Source of the DNA: Phialophora verrucosa | Lineage: Eukaryota; Ascomycota; Eurotiomycetes; Chaetothyriales; Herpotrichiellaceae | DNA length: 64,000 bases | Reading direction: 5' to 3' | NCBI GenBank assembly: GCA_002099365.1 | Contig: MSED01000002.1 | Span: forward strand, 1,426,001-1,490,000 | Shown here: positions 10,181 through 22,316 of the stretch, in pieces | Layout of the letters: each line of letters begins with the position of its first letter | Position numbering within the stretch: position 1 is the first letter of the stretch | Notes under the pieces: generated by a model | Seen by the model: only the letters and a program-made list of their open reading frames with translations | Told to the model about the DNA's origin: nothing | Database searches by the model: none | Translations under genes and position numbers: made by a program

Positions 10181-13100
10181 TGAGCGCTACCCAGAAAATT
10201 GGTTAGTGCTAGTATGTGTGACCTGAACAAGCACACATCACTTCCCAGATCTATGGACTGAATGTCAAGCAGTCAGTAGTACTTACTTACCTACATTGCT
10301 GTACTGCTGCGCTGTATGCCTACCTGAGATCAACACCTTCCCTTCCCTGAAGTCATCATTCTTGACTCCCGTCCGCATTGACGCTGCCGCAACCTGGGTG
10401 CAGCCCGCAGTGTTCCACCATGAAGATCGAACTATAATATAAGCACAGACAGACAACTTGAAACTGGCTGCTGACTCACGCAGGCAGGAGGCATTGAGTG
10501 AGGTCTTCCGTGATGCTGATGCACCCCTCTTAGCGACGTCCTGCGGGGCTTGGGGCCAGCGGAACTTGAACACGTACGTACGAGTACACAGGATACGTGC
10601 ACGATTAATTAACAGACAGTAGCTTGCCTCTCCGGGTTCTGGATCGGGAGACTTGAAAATTTTGGTCGGTTTTCGGTGACTGTCGCAAAGAACCCCCAGT
10701 CGCTCCAGTTCCCAGTCAGTTGTCTTGTCGAATGCACACGGCCTTCAACGCACCGCGGGGATGTGCATTTGACAAGCTCCGAAGTCAGAATTGCATTTGA
10801 AATCAGACAAACTGCATCCTCGCGTCGACGCTAGGGATTTCGAGACGCATCTCGTATCTTCTTCCGTTCTCACACGATCGGGGAAGCCCCCCGGGAGAAA
10901 TCGCATTGTGCATTTTCTCCGTTCTTTCCCGCTGTACATACTAGGATGCCTAGAATTGAGCAGCCTGCGCTCGCTAGAGTTCGCATACAGCGGTGCACCA
11001 CCTTGCCGAGAAGACGGCCGTACGTACATAACAACTTTGCCTCACAGAGTCGCAACATTCAAGGTATAGAATTTGCATAGATTGCACACACGGATGCAGT
11101 GCACATGCTAATGCACATGGTTCGGCATGAGTGATCAACATGAAGTCCATGTTCCGAAGTCCTTGTCGGCCATTGATTTTACGTCCGCAAGCGCGCTTTG
11201 TCAGCCAGCTCCCCGTTCGGACCAGGACATCCGCGGCGGGGCAGGAGCTGAACTTTTGTTTCCGGCAGCGGCATGTGCATGATTTGATTCATCGCGCCGA
11301 AGCGTGGATTTGTCGGGTTGGAACTTTGGGTGCGAAAGCCCGATGGAGCGGAATGCTTCGCTGTTGGACTCCGTTTCGATCACAAACGTATGCGGAAGGT
11401 GCATTATGCAGCATGAAATTTGGAGGGAGGCCAGACATTATTGGCAGTGCCTGCGGCGTCCCTTCAGCGCCTACGTACTTGGCTCGGGCATGAACGATCG
11501 TGGAATCACACATCCAGGCGTTCGACGGCGGGAAATGCGGTGTTGATCGGAGCCGCGAGGTTCACCCCTGGAGAATCCGTAATCATGAGCCCTACAAGCG
11601 AAGCCGCTCTCATGGCTGCTGGTAGCTAGCTATAGGTGCATTGTGGAGTGCAAGAATACGTACTCAGACAGACAGACTTCCCTGATATGAGCAGTTCCCG
11701 GCCGACCCTACATAAACCTGGGGTGGATACAATATGGTTATGGTAGAGGTATGCTCTCGTTTCCCGGCATCATAATTTATGAGGGAACTCAGAAAAGTCT
11801 TGTATGTTGTTTCGCGAAATTGAAATTGTTCGCGTAGTTGTTGTAGCTGTCGGGTGGGGAGCTAGAACCCTAACCCTAGTTGACCACCACCCCAAAATTT
11901 AGACTGAAATCGGGTTTGGGTTCGGTCGCTTGGCGTCCGAGACACCTGCTTTGTCGAGCAAACTGACTGAGCAACGTAGGGCTTACTACGTATCTATCAG
12001 TGATCAAGCTATATCTCAGACCAGAATACTGTACTTGCTCCATGTAGCCGGGGCAGCCTTGAACGGAACAACAAATATGTACGTATATGTGTGCAGGGTG
12101 TCCATCTTCACATGCACCTAACATGCATGCATGGTACAGCGAGCGCTGATAATACCATGGTTGTCAGTCGCCGGACGTGGAAGTACCATCCTCCCAACAA
12201 GAGCTAGTGTAGTGGTGGTGGCCCCCTCCAATCCGCCACAGCGTGCACTCATAGGCTTAGTAGACGTACAGTGTTCGTTCGCTCGCTCGCCGGGGTAGCA
12301 TTCTTTACCCTCCATGGTCCGTCCGCTCTCAAATCCAATGGTTATGTCCTTGGGTAGTCACGACTTGGACCGCCAAACCGGCTGCTGTCCCCGGAGAGTC
12401 TACAGGACAGTAAGGCTACATGTAGAGACTCAGTGTCCAGCCCGTGCTGGGTGAGTAATAGCTTGAAGACACGGCGAACTCGGCGTACAAAGGCGGTCAC
12501 TAGTCGCCCTTTCCCCAGAAAGTGCAAGGCTGCTCGCGGAGTGTCCCCTCGGTGTCTCCAGTGAGGAGCAATGCCGGGACTGTTGATAAATCTTGATGGC
12601 TGATTACGTTTCCCGTCGGTGGTAGTGGTTGTTCAACGGCCTCCGGATGACTACACCGTACACGAGGAGTGCCGGACCTGGAAATTTTCCTATTTCGGCT
12701 TGTGGTGCATCTCAATCTACGATACCGGGAAGCTGGAGTAATGGACACGGTGGGCAGAAGACATGGGAATCCGCCTGAATGATTAGATATGCTTCGTGGC
12801 ATACCAACTGAGTTCGCTTGAATAGACAAATATACCACACTCCCAGAACGGGGTTGAGGGGCTGGCGAACATGCTCGTGGCGGGCTAGGCGAGTTGATGG
12901 GGCAAATTCAAACTACCTAGTCAGGCTCCCGAGCTCAGAAATGTCAGCTGTCTAAGAGGGCGACGAGGATGTCAACTGTGTAGAAACGGGACAAACAGTA
13001 AATGACACGGTCGTGAAGCACATCTATTCGATACAGAACCAGCTAGCAGCTCCGTTGCACCATGCCACAATTGCATTTATCCCGACCCATGACCTGACTG

Positions 13101-13803
13101 ATCTCATTCGCAAGACATCATCATGGTGACATTATGAACAAGCTGTTGTACAGTCTATCGGTGCAGAAATCGATCTGATGCAGTGCGCTCTGGCGCAGCC
13201 GTTTTGCCCACCCATAGGCACTCGCCGGTGCCGACACTTTGCTCATGACTCTTCAAAGATAAACAAACCCCAGTGCAAACATCAATCAAAAACCTCAATT
13301 TTGTATACCCATTGTAGAATGTTTTCCCCATGCCAAAGCAAACCCTGAACCAGCCTTGCAGTGTCATGCATTTGATCTCATTCCTGCCTGACGCCATGCT
13401 TCATCCGGAAATGTCTTCGGCGCTATTTTCACCCCGCTAACCGAACCCTTAATCGTTCATGATGTCATACGTCATTGCTGAGTTTGCTGACTTAAGCGGC
13501 AACACCAAAAACTGAAAGGAAAAATTCTCGCCCCGAAAAATCCCTCCGCGGGAAAGCCACGCGGTAACCAGTGCCGTAAAAAGCAACGCGAGGCCTTTTT
13601 GGATTTCCTAGATAGTCATACAAGGTGCGAAAGGGTAGTGTGTGCGCATGCGTCGGACTTGGCCCAGGCCCGCGTCTTCGTAAACTGGTCAGTCGACGGG
13701 CGTCTTGTCCGTTTCCGCCCTTTGGTTCGCAAATTGCTCAGCGGCTTTCTGATGAAGGCTGACTCAGTCGCAACACGGTTCTGCCGTGGATATTCCAGTC
13801 GCT
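10181..13803. other. Gene desert, second part
   Basis: About 3.6 kb without a supportable gene. Short frames (about 60-120 codons) exist on both strands without family motifs. A two-unit CCCTAA stretch occurs at about 11868-11878. The last 300 bases lie just downstream of the stop of the C2H2 gene, which is on the minus strand. Confidence 0.45.
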
Positions 13804-15471
13804 TCACTTTGTGCTCTTGCGCTTTTGTTTGCCAACCCAGTCAACGTCCGGGTGGACCACGCGCATGTGTCGTGTAAGCGCATCGTTACGTGAGAAGGTC
13901 TTCTCTTCTGTGCACAAGTGGCAGCGAACCTTTAGTTTGCGATTGTTGTGGATGGTGTCCTCGTGCCTCGTAAGATCGTACGGCCGGGAGAAGATGGAGT
14001 TGCAGGGCTTCCCCGTGCTAGGGTTGATTCTGTCGCATCGGTGGGGTCCAGCTTGCGAGTTGCGTAGAGCCAGGTTCGGTGACGCCGACGGTGACACCTG
14101 CCTGTGACCTTCCCTCTTGTGCTTCTGAAGTTTGGCCGGCGTATCAAACCTCAGGTGGCAACCGTGATACGTACAGGAGTAGGTGCCTGAGTCCGATGAT
14201 GTGTCGACTGGCCGCTGCTGCTGTGTCTGTTGGTGCTGTGGCGCACTAGTTTGCATCTGTGGCTGGAGCCTAGGCTTCTGCATCGACTGCTGACTGCCAG
14301 AAGGCTCCGAGCCCTCGTCTGCCGTTGATTCCATCGAGATCATGTGAGCTGGAAAATCTGGGGTGACGTCTTGCACTCCTGCCTGTGTCGACTGCCGCGA
14401 CGGCTGGTTGACAAAGGGATATTGTTGCGCCATTTGCATCGATGGTTCGTCCGATGGCGTGTAGAAACTGGAGAGGTTCGACGGGTTTCTACGGTTCGCG
14501 AACATGGATTGTGACTGGTCTGGCGCAAACAACGGTGTCGCGTGATCATCGATGTCATGCTCGTCGAGCATCAACTCCTTCGGCGATATCGAGGTGCGTT
14601 GTTTCTGTAGCGTGGGTTGCGGTCGATGCGTCGGTGCGGGCATGCTGTAAGGCGAGTTCTGCCTGAAGGGTGACTTGTCCCGGGGATTCGACGTCGGCGA
14701 GTTCGTTCGGAGGTGATCTTGCTGTGCGGCCTGGAGTCTTTCGGCCATCATGTTCTGCCTGTGGGAATTGATGGTCAAGCGCTGCATGTTCTGCTGGGGC
14801 GCTTGAGAGTATGCCATCGGATTGGCAAAATGCTGGTCAGGAAAGACATCCTGTAACGATTGCTGGTAGGCGTTGGTGTATCCTGACTCGAATTGTAAGT
14901 AATCGATCATGTCGTCGACTGCGCTCTTGGTCTCACCATATTCGCGCTTCACGTCGTACTCGGGCTCATATGTAGTGTGTGGTGTCGCAGGAGAATTGTG
15001 ACTCATTGTAGACACTGACTGAGGCGCAGACAACGCGTAAGACGCACGCTCGTCGGCGCCTGTCGATTGTATCCTCCTCATGTCGACGGGACCGAAATTT
15101 GCAGGATACATCATTGCAGAATCTGACTTGGCGGTGTGTGGAGTTTGTGAGTAGTCGAAGTCGTAGGAAGGTGGAAAGCTCGAGTCAGATGTGGCGACGA
15201 TGTGGGGGTATATAGTATTGTGGTTGAGAGGCGAAGGCGGGCCAACCGACGTTACAGAGGATCCTGACGAATCTCGTTTGTGGAATCTCTGGTCTTGAAA
15301 GTTCTTTGGCAGCGCGCTCAGGTATCCCCCAGGACTGCTATACCCGTCATTCCATCCACCCACCAGCGCAGCTTGGGCTAGCATGGGTGGTTGTGTTGAA
15401 GGTGTCGGCGTAGGACTCGACTTTTGTATGCGCACCGTGGGACTCTGTGATTGTGATGTCGCTGATTGCAT
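13804..15471 (-). CDS. C2H2 zinc-finger transcription factor, Rpn4-type
   Basis: An uninterrupted 555-aa frame. The start is the first ATG (15471). The frame stays open 5' to an in-frame TAA but holds only TTG-type starts there, so a spliced upstream exon cannot be excluded. The N-terminal 430 residues are Ser/Pro/Gln-rich and disordered. Near the C-terminus are three finger-like units: CTYHGCHLRFDTPAKLQKHK; CDRINPSTGKPCNSIFSRPY continuing into DLTRHEDTIH; and CHLCTEEKTFSRNDALTRHM followed by RVVH. The paired FSRPYDLTRH and TFSRNDALTRH fingers are the pattern of yeast Rpn4, the activator of proteasome genes, and of its filamentous-fungal relatives. A nuclear stress or proteasome regulator is therefore likely, but the regulon is inferred. 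A basic tail (GKQKRKSTK) could help nuclear import. Confidence 0.82.
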   Translation of the reverse strand: MQSATSQSQSPTVRIQKSSPTPTPSTQPPMLAQAALVGGWNDGYSSPGGYLSALPKNFQDQRFHKRDSSGSSVTSVGPPSPLNHNTIYPHIVATSDSSFPPSYDFDYSQTPHTAKSDSAMMYPANFGPVDMRRIQSTGADERASYALSAPQSVSTMSHNSPATPHTTYEPEYDVKREYGETKSAVDDMIDYLQFESGYTNAYQQSLQDVFPDQHFANPMAYSQAPQQNMQRLTINSHRQNMMAERLQAAQQDHLRTNSPTSNPRDKSPFRQNSPYSMPAPTHRPQPTLQKQRTSISPKELMLDEHDIDDHATPLFAPDQSQSMFANRRNPSNLSSFYTPSDEPSMQMAQQYPFVNQPSRQSTQAGVQDVTPDFPAHMISMESTADEGSEPSGSQQSMQKPRLQPQMQTSAPQHQQTQQQRPVDTSSDSGTYSCTYHGCHLRFDTPAKLQKHKREGHRQVSPSASPNLALRNSQAGPHRCDRINPSTGKPCNSIFSRPYDLTRHEDTIHNNRKLKVRCHLCTEEKTFSRNDALTRHMRVVHPDVDWVGKQKRKSTK

Positions 15472-18400
15472 CAAGATCGTAGACTTGCGAGGTGTTCGAG
15501 GTGAAGATTGACTCGGGCGCAATTCAAGGATTTACAATCCGTTGTATACTCGACGGGTTGCGAGAATTGTTAAGGGCTTGGTAATGTACTGGATAGGGTC
15601 GAGTTCGGCGTAAGTGTACGTGGACTCGGGAGTAGGAGTGGGAAAGCGTAGGAAGGACCGAGTGGCAAATCTATATGCGAGTAGGGTATTTGAGTATCCG
15701 GACGACAACGGGGCTGACGACAGACCGATGTCGAAAAGGATGGAAGGGAGCGAGGTATGCCACGGAGGTATCGGTGATCTGAGCGGAATAACCTGGATCA
15801 AATATGGCCTTTGCTTTGGTCCGGGAAGGGAATAATTTTTAACACTTCTAACCCAGATTGAGGAGATGCGAATAGGGTAATTGTGCAGTGCTGCTGCTGA
15901 GGTTACGTCTGATTGTTGAATGATGTTGAGAAATCGACCATGACCATCGGCCCGGAGGAGACGAGCGAAACGGCAAGCGGATGCAGGGAAAGTGTAAGAG
16001 TGACCGCTTCACCTGAATGATGGTGGGGGGTGACGTCGGCGATGACAGGGATCCCGCGAGCGGCGCGTGCGATAGGCCAAGGCACCGACTGGGATGCCCG
16101 TGAGCGGTTTGAACGTGGACGATCGGATCAGGGAAGTCGCAGGAGGGGGAAAACCCTCAACTGGCTGCTCAAGCAGCGAGAACCTGCTTCGGCTATACGT
16201 TGCTGGCGATTGGTCGAGGCTCCCCTTAGCCGTAATATTGGGGTATTTGCTGGTAAAACCTGCAGCTGCCTCGGGTTGCGCTCTGCAAGGGTGACTCTCG
16301 GTGGTTGCACCGCGAGCCTAGGCCCTGGATCAAGCAGAGTTCTCAGCCCAACAGTGACATTGACACTGTTGACTGACCTAATTCCCGCCCATAAGCAAGT
16401 CACTGCTTATCCCAGGTCGACCTGTCGGGTCGGGAAACGATGATGCGAGCTTGTTGGCCCGTTTCTTATTTTCAGTGTCCGTCGCATCAACGATGCTGGA
16501 AGCGAGTAGATGGGACTCGTCACTTCCATCTCTCTGTCCCGTGGAATTCGCTCCCCTTGCTGTTACGGGCTAGTGTGAACTATACTGCGTACGAGTACAA
16601 GTACTCGTAACTCGTACGGCATTCATGATCGGCTGGAACATGTGAGCAACTTGGCAAGCTGACGTCGTCCAACCTGCGGGTGTGGCTGTGCCGTACGGAG
16701 GTCCACCAATCGCGTCTTCAATTTAGGACAGCCCGAGCGATTCCGAGAATCCAGGCCTGCGGTGAGTCTCGCTGCTGTAAGCCGCGTTTGTACAAGCTGC
16801 AACAAGTTCTTCTCCTGGGATTCTAGAATGTCGCGAGACCATGGCGGTGCCCGCTCCTACTCAGACCACCGTCTTTGTCATCGACTTTAGCTCCCCATGC
16901 ACACTCCATGTCTGTTTGCGCGACATACTTACGTTAGCCATGTCAACACTTCCAAGCCGACGGTATTAGGTATATCCCCTGCCCCGTCTCGTTATCCATG
17001 AGAATATTGATGCGTCGGCGGGTTAAGATACCGGCAACAAATGATGATTGCCCGAGAAGATCGTATTCTCTCAGCTCACCTGTGCATTGGTGCAGTAACA
17101 GGCTAATTAGAAATCACCACCAAGAGCTCGGATATGCATCGCATCGATGCATGGGCCCGTAGATCAGCCAGATGGCCGTCCAGTAGCAGGCACACCGTCA
17201 ATTCTGACTGGTGAGGTTTCCTTTTCTCCAGTTAGGCGAGAGTCAGCCTGTTTCTTCTTGCCGCTTTCAGAGACACCGCAGCGCATTCGAGCGACCAGTG
17301 GGTTGGCGCAGCTCGAGACTGTGATGAGACAAATTTGGGTCTATTGAACTGAGCATAGACACTTGTTTCTCTCAACATTCGCTGCTATGGGGTGGGGTTT
17401 TCCCATCTGCCCGGGTGACTCCACTTCTGGTTCCTTCTAGAATTCGATTTTCCTTCGTCTAACATGCAGGAACCTGCCGAGGTGCCGTTGCATTGCCTTA
17501 GGGCTGCTGGGCATAAGGCTGGAACTACCTAGGTGGAGTCGATTATTGAATCGAAGCCTACTGGCAGGCCCAGAAGCCGCCTAGTAGCTGAGATAAAATT
17601 TCTGTTGGCGGTGCTTCGTTCGCTGATTGGCTACCTTTGGACAGGCATCGACAAGTGCCGGCTACTGTCGGGGTATTCTGGCCGTGGAGCTCTGCGACGG
17701 CTTCTGGACTCTGGGCACATACCAAATCCATCATTCATACCTACTCGTACGTACAGCAACTCTATCCCGTTATGGTAGGCGTACCCCCATCGACTCTCTG
17801 TCGGAAGAGGTCACCCGATTGTATCCAGCAATTGCCGACATACGAGTACACCGGTTCAGACGTCTTGGCAGGGCTATTGGAATGCTGTTGTCCTTTGCGG
17901 GAAACTTTCACACATCGGCATCGCCGCAAACATTGAAGCGGAGAGAGTTTAACGAGACACCTTACAAGGAAGCTGTGAGCTGAAAGCCGTGTCGCTATCG
18001 GCACCTTCAATAGCCGGATAACAAAGTCTCGTATCCCTGATGATTCCTTGTTTCCCTTCCGTTGGAGACGCGGCCTGGAGCCACCATCTTCAACGCTGCA
18101 CTGCCACATGGTGCCACATCTGGTGAGGCAGATGAGATCTACGGCACAACCGTCGTCGAACGAGGAGAAACTGGGTACCTGTCGACACAGGCGAGCTGAC
18201 GGAGTGCGTAAGGGTGTGGCGCAACTCCTTCACCAGATAGATGCTTTGCCATGTGGCAGTCCAACCCCGCATTACGCTTGTCGAAACTCGGAGCGTGGTC
18301 CTCGGAAGTATCGCTGACATTGCGCAGCAATGGTCGAATTTTGACTCCGGTGGCTCACGCGGCACTCCTCTTTCCGGCGGGTAGGGCAGGGCATACTGGA

Positions 18401-20038
18401 TTGGGGAGGTCCACCCGCCAGCCTTGTCTTACACGATAATTACATCTCGTACGTACAGGGTAGAGGGGACGAGTGAAAGGGTAATTAGCTGAGCAATACT
18501 TGAATCATTGCGCATCGCATTCCCATATTAGCACCTTGGAAACTTTTATGCCCAGGACGGCATTGCGCGGAAATTCCTCCGCGGAGGATCTTACCGCGCT
18601 TGAAATCTCGAAGCAGACAGAGTTTTCCTTTCCGCTCATGCATCTGCCCGTCGCATGGTGCCATGGCTCATATAGTACTGACCAGCGTAGGGAGCGTACC
18701 GCGCAGGGCAGCAGCGTACTTTAGCAAGCAAGAGGGTCCAAACACTGAAAGAGTACACCGATATCCACTGAACCACGGTGAGCGTCAAAATGGTTTGATG
18801 CCGAGCTGTAGCCCTATCACCAGAGCTGAGCCGACAGGACTTTCAAGTTTCAGCTGGACCTAGACACAGCGCCGATTCTGCGAGTATCGGGCAAGGATTC
18901 TTGAGCATCTGTGAACACCCGGAGATGGTTGCCGGAAGCTATCTTCGCTGGCGTGTATTCCAGTAGTCATCGCTTGCATGAATAATCGGAGGCCACGCCG
19001 TCGATTTGGATCTAGAGACTCGATATCGGTCAGCAAATCGCTATGTTTCTCATAGCAGTCCCATGCTAGTTAAAACCGGGGGACAGTGTAAACCCAAACC
19101 CGGCGAGATGGTGAGCGAACTCACCAAGGTGGCGAAGACACCCTGTGCCCGAGGTGGAGTTACACGTCCAGTGGCCATGGGAACAAATCAGCGTATGGCG
19201 CACAGCGCAACGAGGCGTTCTGTACCAGATCAAATCAAGACAGCCCCATGTCAGTTGTCTACTTGCTACAGTATCTGGATGGATTGCTTCGAGGGGCCCC
19301 GGAGTTGAGAATGCGCTCTCTCGACCCCCAGGACTCACAAGTAGGGATTGTTTGATCCCTGCTGCTTGCTTTGAATACACCGTTCCGCCAACTAGTAGAT
19401 GATTTGGCTGTTCATGCTTTCACCTGCGATTCTTCGTCAAGAGCTCGAATGTACCACGATGGTATTGTGCAGCAATCAAAGTAGAATTCATATGCATGGC
19501 AATAGGTTCCAAGGTCTAAAACATGTGGATTGAAGTGTACGTATTCGAGGAACTGTCCCTCCACCGCGGCAGTGACAGCCATTGCTAATGGAGAGAACAA
19601 TGAAGTAGTCGTTGAAAGAGATCACCGACCCAAGTTACCGGTAGCATAGAAGCGGGTGCAAACACCATGCAAGACGGGAAATCACTAGAGTAATAGAACG
19701 GGGGCATGGTTTTCTGAAGTGTTGTTCTGTATTGATGCCGATGCCGATGCTCTATGTCATGGCTCAGCTACCTGTCAACGCCGCAGCCTGCAGGCTTCTC
19801 ATGGCACAGCGCCTGTATGATACATCATTGCAGGTGAAGGCACCGATTTGTTTGGTTTGCCATCCCTTCATAACCGTGACCCTTAGCACATCCCCATTGA
19901 TCAAAACCCATGTCAATGCCCAACCACTCCGAAACTCAAAAGCAAGCAAAAGAGTCGAGCAACCATGCGGAGGATGAAACCAAGCACGATACGCTCGAGG
20001 ACAAAGTCGTAACAGATAGATGATGACTGATGAAGTGT
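15472..20038. other. Gene desert between the C2H2 factor and histone H4
   Basis: About 4.6 kb with no supportable gene. The part nearest 15472 is the leader and promoter of the C2H2 gene. A perfect 9-bp inverted repeat lies at 16590-16609 (listed separately). Open frames at about 16030-16440, 17530-17980 and 18500-18860 lack family motifs and start or splice support. Confidence 0.45.
16590..16609. repeat. Perfect inverted repeat TACGAGTAC-AA-GTACTCGTA
   Basis: A 9-bp stem separated by two A bases, followed closely by another CTCGTAC. The same 9-mer recurs at several other intergenic sites in the window. It could be a dyad protein-binding site or a remnant of a repeat. It lacks the U-tract expected of an intrinsic terminator, which would be irrelevant in a fungal nucleus anyway. 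Confidence 0.6.
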
Positions 20039-20401
20039 TCAACCACCGAAACCGTAGAGGGTACGGCCTTGTCTCTTGAGCGCGTAAACGACGTCTGTTC
20101 CTTTGTTAGTCATATTGTTCACTCGACTGCAGAGTGTCAACGTACCGAGTGACGTGACGGTCTTTCTCTTTGCGTGTTCGGTGTATGTGACGGCATCTCG
20201 GATGACACCTTCGAGGAAGGTCTTGAGGACACCTCGGGTCTCTTCGTAGATCATGGCCGAGATACGCTTGACACCACCACGTCGGGCAAGACGTCTGATG
20301 GCAGGCTTGGTGATACCTTGGATGTTGTCGCGCAAAATCTTGCGATGTCTCTTCGCACCGCCCTTGCCGAGACCCTTGCCGCCTTTGCCGCGTCCAGTCA
20401 T
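20039..20401 (-). CDS. HHF1: Histone H4
   Basis: Two exons, 20146-20401 and 20039-20094, encode 103 aa. Splicing (GTACGT donor, CAG acceptor, CTAAC branch) restores KTVTSLDVVYALKRQ, the canonical H4 sequence. The N-terminal tail MTGRGKGGKGLGKGGAKRHR contains the usual acetylatable lysines, and the protein ends YGFGG. The length and sequence are those of a normal core histone. It is transcribed divergently from the H3 gene at 21165, sharing a 763-bp region, the classic fungal H4-H3 arrangement that lets the two be induced together in S phase. Confidence 0.98.
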   Translation of the reverse strand: MTGRGKGGKGLGKGGAKRHRKILRDNIQGITKPAIRRLARRGGVKRISAMIYEETRGVLKTFLEGVIRDAVTYTEHAKRKTVTSLGTLTLCSRVNNMTNKGTDVVYALKRQGRTLYGFGG

Positions 20402-21164
20402 CTTGATGAAGTGTTGGAGTTGTTGGAAGAGATTGGATAAGTGGTATGAAAGTTTGTGTGTTGGTCGAGACTTGGTACTTTGAGCGGATGGAAATGGAGG
20501 ATGAAGAGTGGTTGGTGGCGCGTTGTGGGGGATGTTTATGCCTGGGAGGGCCTGTCGCGCGCCCAAAATATCAACCCACGCGTGTTCAGATCACAGCCAA
20601 TCAGAAATCGGAACCGCGAAATGCAATCGCCATGCACCCCGACTGCGTGAGCGCCAATGCACTGATTTCTCAACCACCACTGGTTAGATCTACTGATCCT
20701 TTGGGATTCGACGTCGGATAGCTATTGCAATTATTCCTATGGTAAATTGTAAATTGATCATATGGATCATGTTGTGGTTGCTGGGATTTTGAACCACAGA
20801 GCAGTTCGTGAGATCTTGATGTGGTCACGCCAAGCGAGGGATCAGGCCAGATTTGGCAGCGTTTCGGATCACTGCAAAAGCGCGCGCAAAATCATGGAGG
20901 ATTTGCAGCCCTGATCTGAGCACTGTTTTTGCGAATAATCAGTCACGGCCACTTTGCCCGCAGCTGCCTGTCACTTGCAAAGTGAATCACGCCTGCACCG
21001 GATCACGCCAAGCACGTGCCTGCGCAATCCTCTCTCCTACAAATATCTCCCTCTCCCCCACCCCAACCACTCATCTTCTTCTCCTCATCAGCCTCACTCA
21101 TCATCTCATTCACCCAACTCTTCCATCAACTTACCACCACAACTTCTTCAAACCATTTATCGCA
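20402..21164. promoter_or_regulatory. Shared H4-H3 divergent promoter
   Basis: 763 bp between the two histone start codons. A CCAAT box lies at 20597-20601. The word TCACGCC recurs at 20825, 20987 and 21003; at 20825-20834 and 21003-21012 it extends to the identical TCACGCCAAG. A CACGTG E-box lies at 21013-21018. Two GCGCGC-AAAAT-like words occur near 20560 and 20880. The H3 leader is pyrimidine-rich (CTTCTTCTCCTCATC). Bidirectional control is inferred from gene orientation; the factors are not known from sequence alone. Confidence 0.7.
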
Positions 21165-21695
21165 ATGGCTCGTACCAAGCAAACCGCTCGCAAGTCCACT
21201 GGTAAGTTGTACTCACAGCAATCTCATGACGGCTTCAAGAACATTATCGCTGACTCCCTTCTCCAGGTGGCAAGGCCCCAAGAAAGCAGCTCGCCTCCAA
21301 GGCCGCTCGCAAGTCTGCTCCCAGCACCGGAGGTGTCAAGAAGCCCCATCGCTACAAGCCTGGTACCGTCGCTCTCCGTGAGATCCGTCGCTACCAGAAG
21401 TCCACTGAGCTCCTGATCCGGTATGTCATGACAGTGTTGCTGCACCTTCCAACATCAACTAATTCATCTGTCCAGAAAACTTCCCTTCCAACGTCTTGTC
21501 CGTGAAATCGCTCAAGACTTCAAGTCCGACCTCCGATTCCAGTCTTCCGCCATCGGCGCTCTTCAAGAGTCAGTCGAGGCCTACCTCGTCTCGCTCTTCG
21601 AAGATACCAATCTCTGTGCTATCCACGCCAAGCGTGTCACCATCCAGTCCAAGGACATTCAACTCGCTCGCCGTCTCCGCGGTGAACGATCTTAG
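21165..21695 (+). CDS. HHT1: Histone H3
   Basis: Three exons, 21165-21201, 21267-21420 and 21476-21695, give 136 aa. The first intron falls in codon 13 (after ARTKQTARKST), the second in the Arg codon of TELLIRKLPFQRLVR. Both have strong donors (GTAAGT, GTATGT) and CAG acceptors. The tail modification sites (K4, K9, K14, K27) are present, and the C-terminus reads IQLARRLRGERS. This is a normal canonical or H3.3-like fungal H3, divergently paired with H4. Confidence 0.98.
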
Positions 21696-22316
21696 ATGAC
21701 GGCGTGTGCTGCCTTCAACTTCCTGATCATGGCAACTGGTACTTAGAAAGTTGAAGCATGGAGTGGTTTGAGTACGGGGATTCACGAATGACACAATGGC
21801 GAAACGGATGATTCACACAGGGCTTGTATTGCTGTATTGCTTTTTCCAACATTGAACATGGGGTGGTTACTGGGAATTTGGCGTCCTCTTGCTCCCTGCT
21901 TGTGCTTGTACATCACAGCATGGTAGCAGTCATCATGAAACTTGACCTGGACAGCAGAAATGTGCTGCATCAGATAGAATCTGAACACGGATCAGATCAA
22001 CTCATCAGATGAACACCCTGCCTCATTTCCTTCCTGCGTGCAGTTGTAGACAAATGTGACTCGCTCAAGACCACTTGCGGACGTGCTTGCCTTGGATGGA
22101 CGATCTAGGGGACCTGGTGCCTAAAATGGCGTGCGACAGGGGCCCGCCACGGGCGTCATCGGCCATTAATCCGTGGACCTGCATCGCCTGGAACAGATCT
22201 TCGGCGCTATTGCGTCTTCAACTTGCTCCGGTGTAGGATTAGTTTTGCGCAAATCTCCAACGCATATCACTTCTTATGAGGTCGCTAACACTTGTTCACC
22301 ATGGGATCGCACGAGA
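21696..22316. other. Intergenic between H3 and the Mpv17-like gene
   Basis: Holds the H3 3' region and the 5' leader of the next gene. No other gene is seen. Confidence 0.5.

Noticed and set aside
11868..11878. CCCTAACCCTA telomere-like sequence
   Set aside because: Barely two units, and housekeeping genes lie on one side. Too short to indicate a telomere or fusion point.
15472..15801. N-terminal extension or separate 89-codon gene before the C2H2 factor
   Set aside because: Both depend on TTG starts and show no family motif. Treated as leader.
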